NCBI RefSeq assembly: GCF_009931655.1
Contig: NZ_CP047984.1
Location: forward strand, 3,861,001-3,925,000
Length of the DNA: 64,000 nt
Reading direction: 5' to 3'
Source of the DNA: Pontibacter russatus
GTDB lineage: Bacteria; Bacteroidota; Bacteroidia; Cytophagales; Hymenobacteraceae
Shown: positions 8,485-17,613 of the stretch, in pieces
How the letters are laid out: the number at the start of each line of letters is the position of its first letter
Numbering within the stretch: the first letter of the stretch is position 1
Program-made: the position numbers and the translations under genes
Notes under the pieces: model-generated
Databases searched by the model: none
The model's input: the letters and a program-made list of their open reading frames with translations, nothing else
What the model was told of the DNA's origin: nothing

Positions 8485-11400
8485 ATGAGAAAAATTTTAA
8501 GCATAATCGCAGTTATTAGTTTGGTGCTTTGGGGCTGCTCCCAGCGTTCTCAGACAGGCAGAAGCGCCACGGCGGAGGCACCCGCCAAGCGGATAGACAT
8601 CCTTTTCCTGGGGCACGAGAGCAAGCACCACGACTCTGAACGCTTCTTCCCGATGCTGGCCATGCCCCTGTTCCAGGAGGGCATCAGCCTGCACTACACC
8701 GCCGACCCGGCCGACCTGACGGCCGAGAACCTGAAGAACTACGACGGGCTGATGCTCTACGCCAACCACACCAAGATAACGCCGGAGCAGGAGCAGGCCG
8801 TGAAAGCGTTTGTGGAGGGGGGCAAGGCGCTCATTCCCATCCACAGCGCCTCTTTCATGTTCCAGAACTCCGACTGGTATATAAATGCCGTCGGCGGGCA
8901 GTTCAAGTCGCACAAGGTCGGCACCTTCACGGCCGATATAACCAAGCCGGAGCACCCCGTGATGCAGGGGCTCAGCGAATTTGAGACCTGGGACGAGACC
9001 TACGTACACCACAAGCTGAACCCCGACATGACCGTGCTGATGGAGCGCGTGGAGGGAGACCACCACGAACCATGGACCTGGGTGAGAGACCAGGGCAAGG
9101 GAAAGGTGTTCTACACCGCCTACGGCCACGACGAGCGCACCTGGGGCAACCCCGGCTTCCATGCGCTGGTGGCCAGCGGGGTGAAGTGGGCCGTGAGTGA
9201 CGAGGCCAAAGAGCGCCTGGCGCGGCTCAACATACCAACGCCCACCTTCGAGGAGGCCAACATCCCCAACTACGAGCAGCGCGACCCGGCTCCGAGGCTG
9301 CAGCACCCGCTCTCCGCAGAAGAGTCGCAGAAACTGATAAAGGTGCCGGTTGACTTCGAACTGCAGCTTTTCGCCTCCGAGCCCGACATTGTGAACCCTA
9401 TCGCTATGGCATGGGACGAGCGGGGGCGGCTGTGGGTGATTGAGACCAAGGACTACCCCAACGAGATACGCACCGATGACGGCAGGGGCGACGACCGCAT
9501 CAAGATACTCGAGGACACAGACGGCAACGGCAAGGCCGACAAAGTAACCGTCTTCGCCGAAGACCTCAACATCCCCACCAGCATGGTGTTCGCCAACGGC
9601 GGGGTGATTATCTCCATGGCCCCGCACTTCGTCTTCCTCAAGGACACAGACGGCGACGACAAAGCCGATGTGCGGGAGAACATCATGACGGGCTGGGGCA
9701 AGAGCGACACGCACGCGGGCCCCTCCAACCTCAAGTACGGCCTCGACAACAAGATATGGGGCGTGGTGGGCTACTCCGGCTTCCAGGGAACGGTGAATGA
9801 CAGGGAGATGTCCTTCAGCCAGGCAGTCTACCGCTTCGACCCGGACGGCGGGGGGCTGGAGCACCTGGGCAGGACGACCAACAACACCTGGGGCCTGGGC
9901 TTCTCCGAGGAGTTCGATGTGTTCATCTCCACGGCCAACGGCCTGCACAGCGCCTACTTCGCCATGCCTAACCAGTACACAAAGCGGGCAGTGGCTGGCG
10001 GCTCGGGCAACACGGTATATAGAATCGACACGCATTACGACATGCCGCACATCACGCCCTACCTGCGCCAGGTGGACTGGCACGGCGGCTACACCGCCGC
10101 GGCGGGGCACAACATCTACACCGCCCGCGACTACCCCAAATCCTTCTGGAACAGTGTGGGCCTGGTGGCAGAGCCAACTGGGCGCGTGCTGCACAAGGCG
10201 GTACTGGAGCGCAAGGGCGCAGGCTACACCGAAAAGAACGGCTTTAACCTGCTGGCCAGCTCCGACGAGTGGTTTGCCCCCGTGCATGCCGAGGTTGGCC
10301 CGGACGGGGCCATCTGGGTGGCCGACTGGTACAACTTTATCATCCAGCACAACCCCACGCCGCGAGGCTTCGAGAACGGGGAGGGCAACGCCTACGTGAA
10401 CCCATGGCGCGACAGGCAGCACGGCCGCATCTACCGCCTCGTTTACAAAGGAGGCAAACCGCATGAGCCGATGCAGCTGAGCAAGGACGATACAGCAGGG
10501 TTGCTGGCCGCATTGAGCAACGACAACATGTTCTGGCGCACCACGGCGCAGCGTCTCATCGTGGAGAACCAGACAAAGGAGCTTATCCCCGGCCTCATCG
10601 CGCTCGCCAAAGACCAGCGCGTGGACGAGATAGGCCTGAACAGCCCGGCCGTACACGCCCTGTGGACGCTGCACGGACTGGGTGCCCTGGACGGCACGAA
10701 CGCGCAGGCGACGGAGGCGGCTATGGCCGCCCTGTCGCACCCGGCTGCGGGCGTTCGGAAGAACGCGGTGCAGGTGCTGCCGAGAAACGAAGCGACGCTG
10801 GAGGCTATCCAGGAAGCAAAACTGCTCAACGACAGGGACCTGCGGGTGCGGATGGCCGCCGCGCTGGCCATCGCCGACATGCCCGCCTCGCCGGAGCTTG
10901 GAAAGTTGGTGTATGAGGCGAGCCTGAAACCTGAGAACGGGGAGGACGAGTACCTGCCGCAGGCGCTCTTCGCCGCCGCCCTCGCCCATCAGCCGGGCTT
11001 TATGGCGGCTGCCCCGAAAAACCTGTCCCTGGAGCGGCCGGACTCTGTGCTGAATCTCACCGAGCGCCTGGTCAAGAGCATGGGCCAGGAGCAGTACCGG
11101 CTCGACCGGTGGACCCCCATCCTGTTTCCGCCGGACGTGACGGGCAAAGAAATCACGGTGCGCGCCTCCATTGGGCCATCGGATGATGGTTTTGAAGGCG
11201 TTATCATGTCACAGGGCGACAAAGACGCCGGGTACAGCCTCTACGTGCAGGACAACAAACTGCACTGGCTGGTGAAGCAGAAAGGCAAGCCCTATATAGC
11301 CACCTCCACCACGGCACTGCCAACTGAGCGGTTCGACGCGGTGGCCAGGCTGGCAAACGGGGGCGTGATGACCATCAACGTGAACGGCAAAACCGTGGCT

Positions 11401-12060
11401 GAGGCCAAAGCCCCTTCGCTGTTCACCCAGCCGCTGGCAGAGGAGGAAGTGCGCGTGGGCCGCGATGTGAGAGAAGGAGAGAACAGAGTGGGCGATTACC
11501 CCGACAGGTTCTACTTTAAAGGCGAGTTGAGGAGAGATGCCAGCCTGGAGCTCAAGAAACCTGTTGAAGGAGCCAAGTCAAAAGGCAACACGACAGTGGC
11601 TGCGGTAACCCGGGATAAAAACGTAAGAGCGGTTTCCCCCAATACGAAACCGGCTGCTAAGACTGCCGCTACATCAACAGCAAAAGCGGCCACCGTCAGC
11701 ATCAGGGTGGTGGAGCACGAGATGAAGTTCGACAAGGAGTCCTTCACCGTGAAGGCGGGCCAGAAGGTCACCCTCAACTTCTCCAACCCGGACTTCATGC
11801 AGCACAACTTCGTGCTCATCATGCCCGGTACGCTGGAGGAGGTGGGCAAGGCCGCCGACGCGCTGGCCCGGGATCCGAAAGGTGCCGAGAAGAACTACGT
11901 GCCGAACACATCACAGGTGATTGTCGCCACGCCGCTGGTGGACCCTCAAGGCCGGGAGACGCTGGTGTTCACCGCCCCCGACAAGCCGGGCGAGTATCCC
12001 TTCGTCTGCACGGTGCCGGGGCACTGGCGCCTGATGAACGGTATCATGAAGGTGGAGTAG
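8485..12060 (+). CDS. ThuA / propeller / HEAT / LamG-like / azurin-like fusion lipoprotein
   Basis: This 1191-residue protein starts at MRKILS; an ATG 27 bases earlier gives a poorer signal. The lipobox LWGC has its Cys at 18. Domains in order: ThuA-like (about 35-250), beta-propeller of the PVC haem-protein type (about 285-660) with DTDGNGKAD-type calcium loops, HEAT-like helices (about 670-830), a LamG-like sandwich (about 870-1010), an Ala/Thr/Lys-rich linker, and a blue-copper domain (about 1070-1191). Copper ligands are visible as H1107 (MQHNF), C1175, H1180 and M1184, with azurin-like C-x4-H-x3-M spacing. No CxxCH haem site is present. ThuA proteins are linked to 3-keto-sugar metabolism, so an envelope sugar or glycoside oxidoreductase that passes electrons to copper is inferred. 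The two genes downstream (isomerase, dehydrogenase) fit this role. Confidence 0.85.
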   Translation: MRKILSIIAVISLVLWGCSQRSQTGRSATAEAPAKRIDILFLGHESKHHDSERFFPMLAMPLFQEGISLHYTADPADLTAENLKNYDGLMLYANHTKITPEQEQAVKAFVEGGKALIPIHSASFMFQNSDWYINAVGGQFKSHKVGTFTADITKPEHPVMQGLSEFETWDETYVHHKLNPDMTVLMERVEGDHHEPWTWVRDQGKGKVFYTAYGHDERTWGNPGFHALVASGVKWAVSDEAKERLARLNIPTPTFEEANIPNYEQRDPAPRLQHPLSAEESQKLIKVPVDFELQLFASEPDIVNPIAMAWDERGRLWVIETKDYPNEIRTDDGRGDDRIKILEDTDGNGKADKVTVFAEDLNIPTSMVFANGGVIISMAPHFVFLKDTDGDDKADVRENIMTGWGKSDTHAGPSNLKYGLDNKIWGVVGYSGFQGTVNDREMSFSQAVYRFDPDGGGLEHLGRTTNNTWGLGFSEEFDVFISTANGLHSAYFAMPNQYTKRAVAGGSGNTVYRIDTHYDMPHITPYLRQVDWHGGYTAAAGHNIYTARDYPKSFWNSVGLVAEPTGRVLHKAVLERKGAGYTEKNGFNLLASSDEWFAPVHAEVGPDGAIWVADWYNFIIQHNPTPRGFENGEGNAYVNPWRDRQHGRIYRLVYKGGKPHEPMQLSKDDTAGLLAALSNDNMFWRTTAQRLIVENQTKELIPGLIALAKDQRVDEIGLNSPAVHALWTLHGLGALDGTNAQATEAAMAALSHPAAGVRKNAVQVLPRNEATLEAIQEAKLLNDRDLRVRMAAALAIADMPASPELGKLVYEASLKPENGEDEYLPQALFAAALAHQPGFMAAAPKNLSLERPDSVLNLTERLVKSMGQEQYRLDRWTPILFPPDVTGKEITVRASIGPSDDGFEGVIMSQGDKDAGYSLYVQDNKLHWLVKQKGKPYIATSTTALPTERFDAVARLANGGVMTINVNGKTVAEAKAPSLFTQPLAEEEVRVGRDVREGENRVGDYPDRFYFKGELRRDASLELKKPVEGAKSKGNTTVAAVTRDKNVRAVSPNTKPAAKTAATSTAKAATVSIRVVEHEMKFDKESFTVKAGQKVTLNFSNPDFMQHNFVLIMPGTLEEVGKAADALARDPKGAEKNYVPNTSQVIVATPLVDPQGRETLVFTAPDKPGEYPFVCTVPGHWRLMNGIMKVE

Positions 12061-12142
12061 CCGGGGGAGCAAGCCGATAAGGTGAAAAAGGACAGGCGCC
12101 CGCCGCCCATCAAATACACAGGTTATATATAAACCGGAAAGC

Positions 12143-13015
12143 ATGAGTTTAGAAGGTATTAAATTCGGGGTGAGCACCTGGCTGTGGACCTCTCCCTTCA
12201 GCACAGAGACAGTTTCTCTCTTCCCGAAGATAAAGGAGATGGGCTACGACATGGTAGAGATACCGGTGGAGGACCCCGCCCTCATTGATGTGAAGAAGGT
12301 GAGGGAGGCGCTGGAGGAGAACGGACTGGGACCAATCGTCTGCGGAGCCTTCGGCCCAAGCCGGGATTTGACCCACGACGACCCCGCCTTCCACCAGACG
12401 AGCTTTGACTATATAGCCGCCTGCCTGGATATCTGCACGGGCCTGGGTGCTGGCTTCCTTGCCGGGCCCATGTACTCGGCCGTGGGCAAGGCCCGCCTGG
12501 TCTCCCCGGAGCGGAAGCGAGCGGAGTGGGACAGAGCCGTAACGAACCTGCGGAAAGTGTGCCAGATGGCAGAGAGCCGAGGGCTCGAGATTGCCCTGGA
12601 GCCCCTGAACCGCTTCGAGTCGGACCTGGTGAACACGGCGGAGGATGTGATGCGCCTGATAAACGACATCAACCACCCGGCGGCCAAGGTGCTGCTTGAC
12701 GGCTTCCACATGAACATTGAGGAGCCAAGCATCGAGCGGGCCATCAAACTGACGGGAGAAAGGCTCGTCCATGTGCAGGTGTCGGAGAACTACCGCGGCA
12801 CGCCCGGCACGGGACAGACCCGCTGGGAAGATTATCGGCGCGGGCTGGAAGCCATCGGCTATAAGGGCGCCATCTCCATCGAGAGTTTCACGCCGGAGGT
12901 GCAGGAACTGGCCGGGGCGGTGTGCATCTGGCGGCCGCTGGTGCCCAGCCAGGACGGTTTTGCCCGCGAGGGACTGCAGTTTCTTAAAAAGTGGGCCCAA
13001 GGTTTGGAGTCCTAA
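12143..13015 (+). CDS. Sugar isomerase/epimerase, xylose-isomerase-like TIM barrel
   Basis: The 290-residue protein belongs to the AP-endonuclease-2/xylose-isomerase TIM-barrel group that includes D-tagatose/D-psicose 3-epimerases and IolE/hydroxypyruvate isomerase. Metal-site candidates are the Glu in ALEPLNRFE, the Asp in LLDGFHMNIEE and the Glu in ISIESFTPE. No signal peptide is seen, so it is cytoplasmic. It follows the ThuA fusion by 82 bases and precedes the Gfo/Idh/MocA gene by 77 bases, most likely in one operon. Acting on a keto-sugar produced by the oxidoreductases is a reasonable inference; the exact substrate cannot be read from sequence. Confidence 0.85.
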   Translation: MSLEGIKFGVSTWLWTSPFSTETVSLFPKIKEMGYDMVEIPVEDPALIDVKKVREALEENGLGPIVCGAFGPSRDLTHDDPAFHQTSFDYIAACLDICTGLGAGFLAGPMYSAVGKARLVSPERKRAEWDRAVTNLRKVCQMAESRGLEIALEPLNRFESDLVNTAEDVMRLINDINHPAAKVLLDGFHMNIEEPSIERAIKLTGERLVHVQVSENYRGTPGTGQTRWEDYRRGLEAIGYKGAISIESFTPEVQELAGAVCIWRPLVPSQDGFAREGLQFLKKWAQGLES

Positions 13016-13092
13016 AAAAAGGAGGCGTCTGAGGAAATGCGTTCTAATACAAAGTAAATATCTGACCAACTGCTATACCTAAAACAGAGACT

Positions 13093-14217
13093 ATGAGCCA
13101 GAAGAAAATAAACGTGGCGATTGTGGGCCTCGGGTTCGGGGCCGAGTTCATCCCCATCTACCAGAAGCACCCCAACGCCAACATGTACGCCATCTGCCAG
13201 CGCTCCCAGGACAAGCTCGACGAGATTGGCGACGCCTTCGGGGTTGAGGTAAGGTACAACGACTACGAGGAGCTGCTGCGCGACCCGAACGTGGACGCCG
13301 TGCATATAAACACCCCCATCCAGAGCCACGCCGCGCAGTCCATCGCGGCGCTGCGGGCGGGCAAGCACGTGGCCTGCACCGTGCCCATGGCCACCACCGT
13401 GGAGGAGTGCCGCCAGATAGTGGAGCTGGTGCGGGCGACGGGGCTGACCTACATGATGATGGAGACGGTCATCTACAGCCGCGAGTTCCTGTTCGTGAAG
13501 GAGATGTACGAGAAGGGGGAGCTGGGCAGGATACAGTTCCTCCGGGCCTCCCACCAGCAGGATATGGCCGGCTGGCCCGGCTACTGGGAGGGGCTGCCCC
13601 CGATGCACTACGCCACCCACTGCGTGGGGCCGGTGCTGGCGCTCCCCAAAGCCGAGGCCGAGTACGTCTCCTGCCTGGGCTCGGGCAGGATAGACGAGGA
13701 GCTGATCCCCAAGTACGGCTCGCCCTTCGCCATCGAGACCTGCCACATCAAGTTCAGGGGCTCAGACCTGGCGGCCGAGGTGACGCGCTCGCTCTTCAAC
13801 ACGGCGCGCCAGTACCGGGAGAGCTTCGATGTGTACGGCTCCAAAAAGAGCTTCGAGTGGACGCAGATAGAGCACGAGGACAGCGTCATCCACACGGGCG
13901 AGACGCCGGAGCGGGTGAAGATACCGGACTACGCGCACCTCTTGCCCGAGGAAATCCGCTCCTTCACGCAGGCCGGGGTATATGACTCGGACGACAACCA
14001 GCACCTGTCGTTCATCCAGGGGGCCGGGCACGGGGGCTCGCACCCGCACCTGGTGCATGAGTTCGTGAGCGCTTTAGTGGAGGGGCGGGAGCCCTATCCC
14101 AACGCGCGGCAGTCGGCCAACATCACCTGCGTGGGCATCCTGGCCCACGAGTCGGCCATGCAGGGCGGCAAAATCATGCAGATGCCCGACTTCACGCTGG
14201 AAAGGGGCCGCGCGTAG
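13093..14217 (+). CDS. Gfo/Idh/MocA-family oxidoreductase with altered EKP motif
   Basis: The 374-residue protein has an N-terminal Rossmann fold (VAIVGLGFGAEF, near residue 10) and the AVHINTPIQSHA segment that precedes the usual catalytic EKP loop. In place of C-E-K-P it reads CTVPMATT, so the conserved Lys is absent. The C-terminal substrate domain (about 125-374) contains HYATHCVGP, which may supply the catalytic His. There is no signal peptide. It is the last gene of the likely operon starting at 8485 and is followed by a terminator hairpin. Family members oxidise or reduce sugars and inositols with NAD(P); the motif change means the mechanism or direction here should not be assumed. Confidence 0.85.
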   Translation: MSQKKINVAIVGLGFGAEFIPIYQKHPNANMYAICQRSQDKLDEIGDAFGVEVRYNDYEELLRDPNVDAVHINTPIQSHAAQSIAALRAGKHVACTVPMATTVEECRQIVELVRATGLTYMMMETVIYSREFLFVKEMYEKGELGRIQFLRASHQQDMAGWPGYWEGLPPMHYATHCVGPVLALPKAEAEYVSCLGSGRIDEELIPKYGSPFAIETCHIKFRGSDLAAEVTRSLFNTARQYRESFDVYGSKKSFEWTQIEHEDSVIHTGETPERVKIPDYAHLLPEEIRSFTQAGVYDSDDNQHLSFIQGAGHGGSHPHLVHEFVSALVEGREPYPNARQSANITCVGILAHESAMQGGKIMQMPDFTLERGRA

Positions 14218-14342
14218 CGGAACTCCAAAGTAAACAGTCTTCAGGAATTAGATTAGGGCCGGATCAATTCTACGCCTCATCGTGTATGGGGCCTATATAT
14301 GCTGCATTTGCCTGCAGGCACATATGTTAATCCTGCTTATAC

Positions 14343-14385
14343 TTACCCCAGCTTTGCTGCCTATATGGCAATGAAGCTGGGGTAA
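14343..14385 (+). terminator. Terminator hairpin of the ThuA-fusion operon
   Basis: TTACCCCAGCTT and AAGCTGGGGTAA form a 12-bp perfect stem with an inner GCC/GGC pair, followed by ACAATTTTATAA. It lies in the 302-base gap (14218-14519) between the oxidoreductase and the GH2 gene. The rest of the gap shows TATA-rich tracts and a near-match -7 element (TATATTTC, 14509-14516), but no gene. Confidence 0.65.
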
Positions 14386-14519
14386 ACAATTTTATAAGGC
14401 TCTGTCTGTAGCTGTTAACCCATGCCGCAGGAGAGAAGCAAAGCCGGTACATACTGCATTATCTGGAACTGCCACTGGTAAGCGCTGGACTAAGCAAAAA
14501 AGAATGTTTATATTTCGAT

Positions 14520-16385
14520 ATGAGAAAAAGCTATATATGCTTTCTGATTTTCCTGTTGCTGCAAACAGCCGCAGCACAGGCACAAAACACAGCTGGCTGG
14601 AGCATGGTGGAGGGCAAAATCGCCTCGCCATGGGCAGAAGAGGTAAACCCGGCCAAGCCCCTGCCCGAATACCCGCGCCCGCAGATGGTGCGCGAGAACT
14701 GGCAGAACCTGAACGGACTCTGGAACTTTGCCATTGTGCCGAAAGCGCAGCAGGAAAGCATGCCCCGCACCTTCCAGGGAAAAATACTGGTGCCCTATGC
14801 CATTGAGTCGGCCCTGTCCGGGGTAGGCAGAACGGTGGGCAAAGACAGCGTGCTCTGGTACAGCACCAGCATCAGCGTGCCCGCCAAACTGCGCCGGCAC
14901 AACGTGCTCCTGCACTTCGGCGCCGTGGACTGGCAGGCGGAAGTATATATAAACGGCAAAAAGGCGGGCACCCACGAGGGCGGCTACGATCCCTTTTCTT
15001 TCGACATCACCCCGCACCTGAAAAAGGGCAGCAAGCAGGAGATCGCCGTGCGCGTGTGGGACCCCACCGACGACGGTCCGCAGCCGCGCGGCAAGCAGGT
15101 AAAAAAGCCGGAGGCCATCTGGTACACGCCCGTAACCGGCATCTGGCAGACGGTGTGGCTGGAGGCGGTGCCCAAGACCTATATAAACGCCACCCGGCAA
15201 ACACCCGACATCGATAAGGGAACGCTGACGGTGGCGGCAGAGGTGGAGAACCTGCAGGCAAACGACAAACTGCGGGTATCGGCCTGGGACGGGAAAAAGA
15301 AAGTGGCTGAGCAGGAGGTAAGCGCCACCGCACCAGCCGTGCTTTCGGTAAAAGAGGCAAAACTGTGGTCGCCGGAGACCCCCTTCCTATATGACTTGCA
15401 AGTGGCCGTGGTACGGAACGGCAAAGTGCTGGACGAGGTGGACAGCTATTTCGCCATGCGCAAGATCAGCATGGCACCCGACGCAGACGGCGTGCAGCGC
15501 ATGCTGCTCAACAACAAGTTCGTTTTTCAGTACGGCCCGCTGGACCAAGGCTGGTGGCCAGATGGCTTGTATACGGCGCCCACCGAGGAGGCCCTTGTCT
15601 TCGACATCGACAAAACAAAGGAGATGGGCTTCAACATGATACGCAAGCACGTGAAGGTGGAGCCCGCCCGCTGGTACTACCACTGCGACAAAAACGGCAT
15701 GCTGGTGTGGCAGGACATGCCGAGCGGCGACCTGGGGGCCCGCTGGGGCAACCATCCCGGCATAGAAGGAGAAGGCCACGACATGGACCGGACGGCGGAG
15801 TCGGAGAAGATTTTCCGCACCGAGTGGGCTGAGATAATGGAGGATCTGCACAACTTCCCGAGCATCGTGGTATGGGTGCCGTTCAACGAGGCCTGGGGGC
15901 AGTTCAAGACAGCGGAAATCACCAACTGGACAATGGAGAAAGACCCCTCGCGGCTGGTGAACAGCGCCAGCGGCGGCAATTTTCATTTTGTCGGCCACAT
16001 CATCGACCTGCACAACTACCCCGAGCCCGTGATGCCGCGCGCCAACCTGTTCGGGGAAAAGCAGGTGATTGTGCTGGGCGAGTTCGGCGGTCTGGGCCTG
16101 CCGGTGGAGGGGCACACGTGGCAGCAGAAAGACAACTGGGGCTACCAGAGTTTCAAGAACGCAGACGAGTTGTTTGAGCGCTACGATTCCTTCACCGAAA
16201 AGCTAGAGGACCTGATCAAAAAGGGCCTGTCGGCGGCGGTATACACCCAGACCACTGACGTGGAGATAGAGACAAACGGCCTGATGACCTACGACCGGGA
16301 AGTGATAAAAATACCGGCTGAGAAGCTGCGGGAAGCAAACAGCAAGTTATATAACCCGAATCTGGTGCAACTGAAGCAGGAGTAA
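14520..16385 (+). CDS. GH2-family glycoside hydrolase (beta-galactosidase-like)
   Basis: The 621-residue exported enzyme (signal peptide ending AAAQAQ) has the GH2 layout: sugar-binding sandwich (about 45-215), immunoglobulin-like domain (about 220-320) and TIM barrel (about 325-600). The acid/base Glu is in VPFNEAWGQF (E457) and the nucleophile is in VLGEFGGLG (E521). It lacks the long C-terminal domains of LacZ, as many Bacteroidota GH2 enzymes do. Next to arabinan enzymes it could remove galactose or arabinopyranose from pectic side chains; the real specificity is open. It probably starts the glycoside hydrolase operon that runs to the aldose epimerase at 21650. Confidence 0.88.
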   Translation: MRKSYICFLIFLLLQTAAAQAQNTAGWSMVEGKIASPWAEEVNPAKPLPEYPRPQMVRENWQNLNGLWNFAIVPKAQQESMPRTFQGKILVPYAIESALSGVGRTVGKDSVLWYSTSISVPAKLRRHNVLLHFGAVDWQAEVYINGKKAGTHEGGYDPFSFDITPHLKKGSKQEIAVRVWDPTDDGPQPRGKQVKKPEAIWYTPVTGIWQTVWLEAVPKTYINATRQTPDIDKGTLTVAAEVENLQANDKLRVSAWDGKKKVAEQEVSATAPAVLSVKEAKLWSPETPFLYDLQVAVVRNGKVLDEVDSYFAMRKISMAPDADGVQRMLLNNKFVFQYGPLDQGWWPDGLYTAPTEEALVFDIDKTKEMGFNMIRKHVKVEPARWYYHCDKNGMLVWQDMPSGDLGARWGNHPGIEGEGHDMDRTAESEKIFRTEWAEIMEDLHNFPSIVVWVPFNEAWGQFKTAEITNWTMEKDPSRLVNSASGGNFHFVGHIIDLHNYPEPVMPRANLFGEKQVIVLGEFGGLGLPVEGHTWQQKDNWGYQSFKNADELFERYDSFTEKLEDLIKKGLSAAVYTQTTDVEIETNGLMTYDREVIKIPAEKLREANSKLYNPNLVQLKQE

Positions 16386-16465
16386 GGCCCGCGATTGTGC
16401 ACCCATATACCAATGCCTCACTATTTAGACTGGTATATATGGCTCCCCTGAAAATATACTGTTAA

Positions 16466-17572
16466 ATGAAATTTGCGAATAAAAAATCAACCTGTATAAA
16501 CAAAGCGTTCGCGGCACTGCTGCTCTGCCCGCTCCTGCTGGCTGGCTGTACCACAGCCGTCACGCCGGTAAAAGAGCAGGAGGCCAGCCAGCCAACAGCG
16601 GAGGAACAGTACTTCACCAACCCCATCGCCGATGGCGCCGACCCGTGGGTGTTCAGGAAAGACGGTGCGTATTATTTCTGCAGCGCGGGCAATGGGGGCA
16701 TCTATGTTTCGAAATCTGAGAAGCTGACGGAGCCGGGGGAGAAAGTAAAGGTCTGGGAAACGCCCGATACCGGCTGGAACCAGAGCAACGTGTGGGCACC
16801 TGAAATGCACTTCCTCGGCGGCAAGTGGTACATCTATTACGCCGCCGCTAAAAAACCCGGAGGCCCTTTCATATACCAACGGTCCGGTGTGCTGGAGTCA
16901 GAGTCGGACAATCCATTCGGCCCCTATATAGACAAAGGCATGCTCTACACCGGCGACAGCATCCAATATGAGAACTCTGAAGCGAATTGGGCCATCGACC
17001 TGACGCCGATGCAGCTCAATGGGCAGCTCTACGCTATCTGGTCGGGCTGGGAAAAAAATGCGGACACAGACAAAACGAAGCAGCATTTATATATAGCCTC
17101 CATGCGCAACCCCTGGACGATCAGCAGCAACAGGGTGCACCTCTCCTCGCCGGTGGAGCCCTGGGAGACGGGTGGACCGCTGGATTTGAACGAAGGGCCG
17201 CAGGTGCTGAAACACAAAGGCAAGGTGTTCATCATCTACTCCACGCGCGAGTCGTGGCTGAAGGAGTACCGGCTCGGGCAACTGGCGCTTTCCGACACCC
17301 TGCTCAACCCGATGGAAGCGGCGCGCTGGCAGAAATCAGGCCCTATCATGCTGGGGACAGAAGAGGTGCTGGGCGTGGGGCACTGCAGCTTCACCACCTC
17401 GCCGGACGGTACCGAGCATTGGGTCCTCTATCATTCCAAAAAAACCGAAAAACCGGGCTGGGACCGCAACATCCGGGCGCAGCAGTTCTTCTGGACCACG
17501 GACGGCTTCCCTTACTTTGGGGAGCCCGTACCGGCCGGGGTGCTTTTGCCGGTGCCGTCGGGAGAGGAGTAG
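16466..17572 (+). CDS. GH43-family arabinosidase/arabinofuranosidase lipoprotein
   Basis: The 368-residue protein has a lipobox LLLAGC (Cys28) and a single five-bladed GH43 propeller. Catalytic candidates are D59 (DGADPWV), D178 (WAIDLTP) and E243 (LNEGPQVL). The pattern and length are like exo-acting 1,5-alpha-L-arabinofuranosidases (GH43_26-like), but the subfamily call is tentative. It follows the GH2 gene by 80 bases, with a TATATA-containing inverted repeat in the gap. It is the first of three consecutive GH43 lipoproteins that probably attack arabinan at the cell surface or in the periplasm. Confidence 0.88.
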   Translation: MKFANKKSTCINKAFAALLLCPLLLAGCTTAVTPVKEQEASQPTAEEQYFTNPIADGADPWVFRKDGAYYFCSAGNGGIYVSKSEKLTEPGEKVKVWETPDTGWNQSNVWAPEMHFLGGKWYIYYAAAKKPGGPFIYQRSGVLESESDNPFGPYIDKGMLYTGDSIQYENSEANWAIDLTPMQLNGQLYAIWSGWEKNADTDKTKQHLYIASMRNPWTISSNRVHLSSPVEPWETGGPLDLNEGPQVLKHKGKVFIIYSTRESWLKEYRLGQLALSDTLLNPMEAARWQKSGPIMLGTEEVLGVGHCSFTTSPDGTEHWVLYHSKKTEKPGWDRNIRAQQFFWTTDGFPYFGEPVPAGVLLPVPSGEE

Positions 17573-17613
17573 GCAGGAGATTGTGCCTTAACTGCTTACA
17601 GCATATCAAACCT

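Noticed and set aside
8497..10989. 830-codon open frame on the minus strand under the ThuA fusion gene
   Set aside because: It is antisense to a gene with clear domains and lacks any recognisable motif; long antisense frames are expected in GC-rich genes.
16402..16442. CCATATACCA...TGGTATATATGG inverted pair as an operator
   Set aside because: It is imperfect and built from the TATATA word that is common everywhere here; no stronger support.
16987..17613. Upstream extension of the second GH43 lipoprotein
   Set aside because: It overlaps the previous GH43 gene out of frame; the lipoprotein signal begins at 17614.
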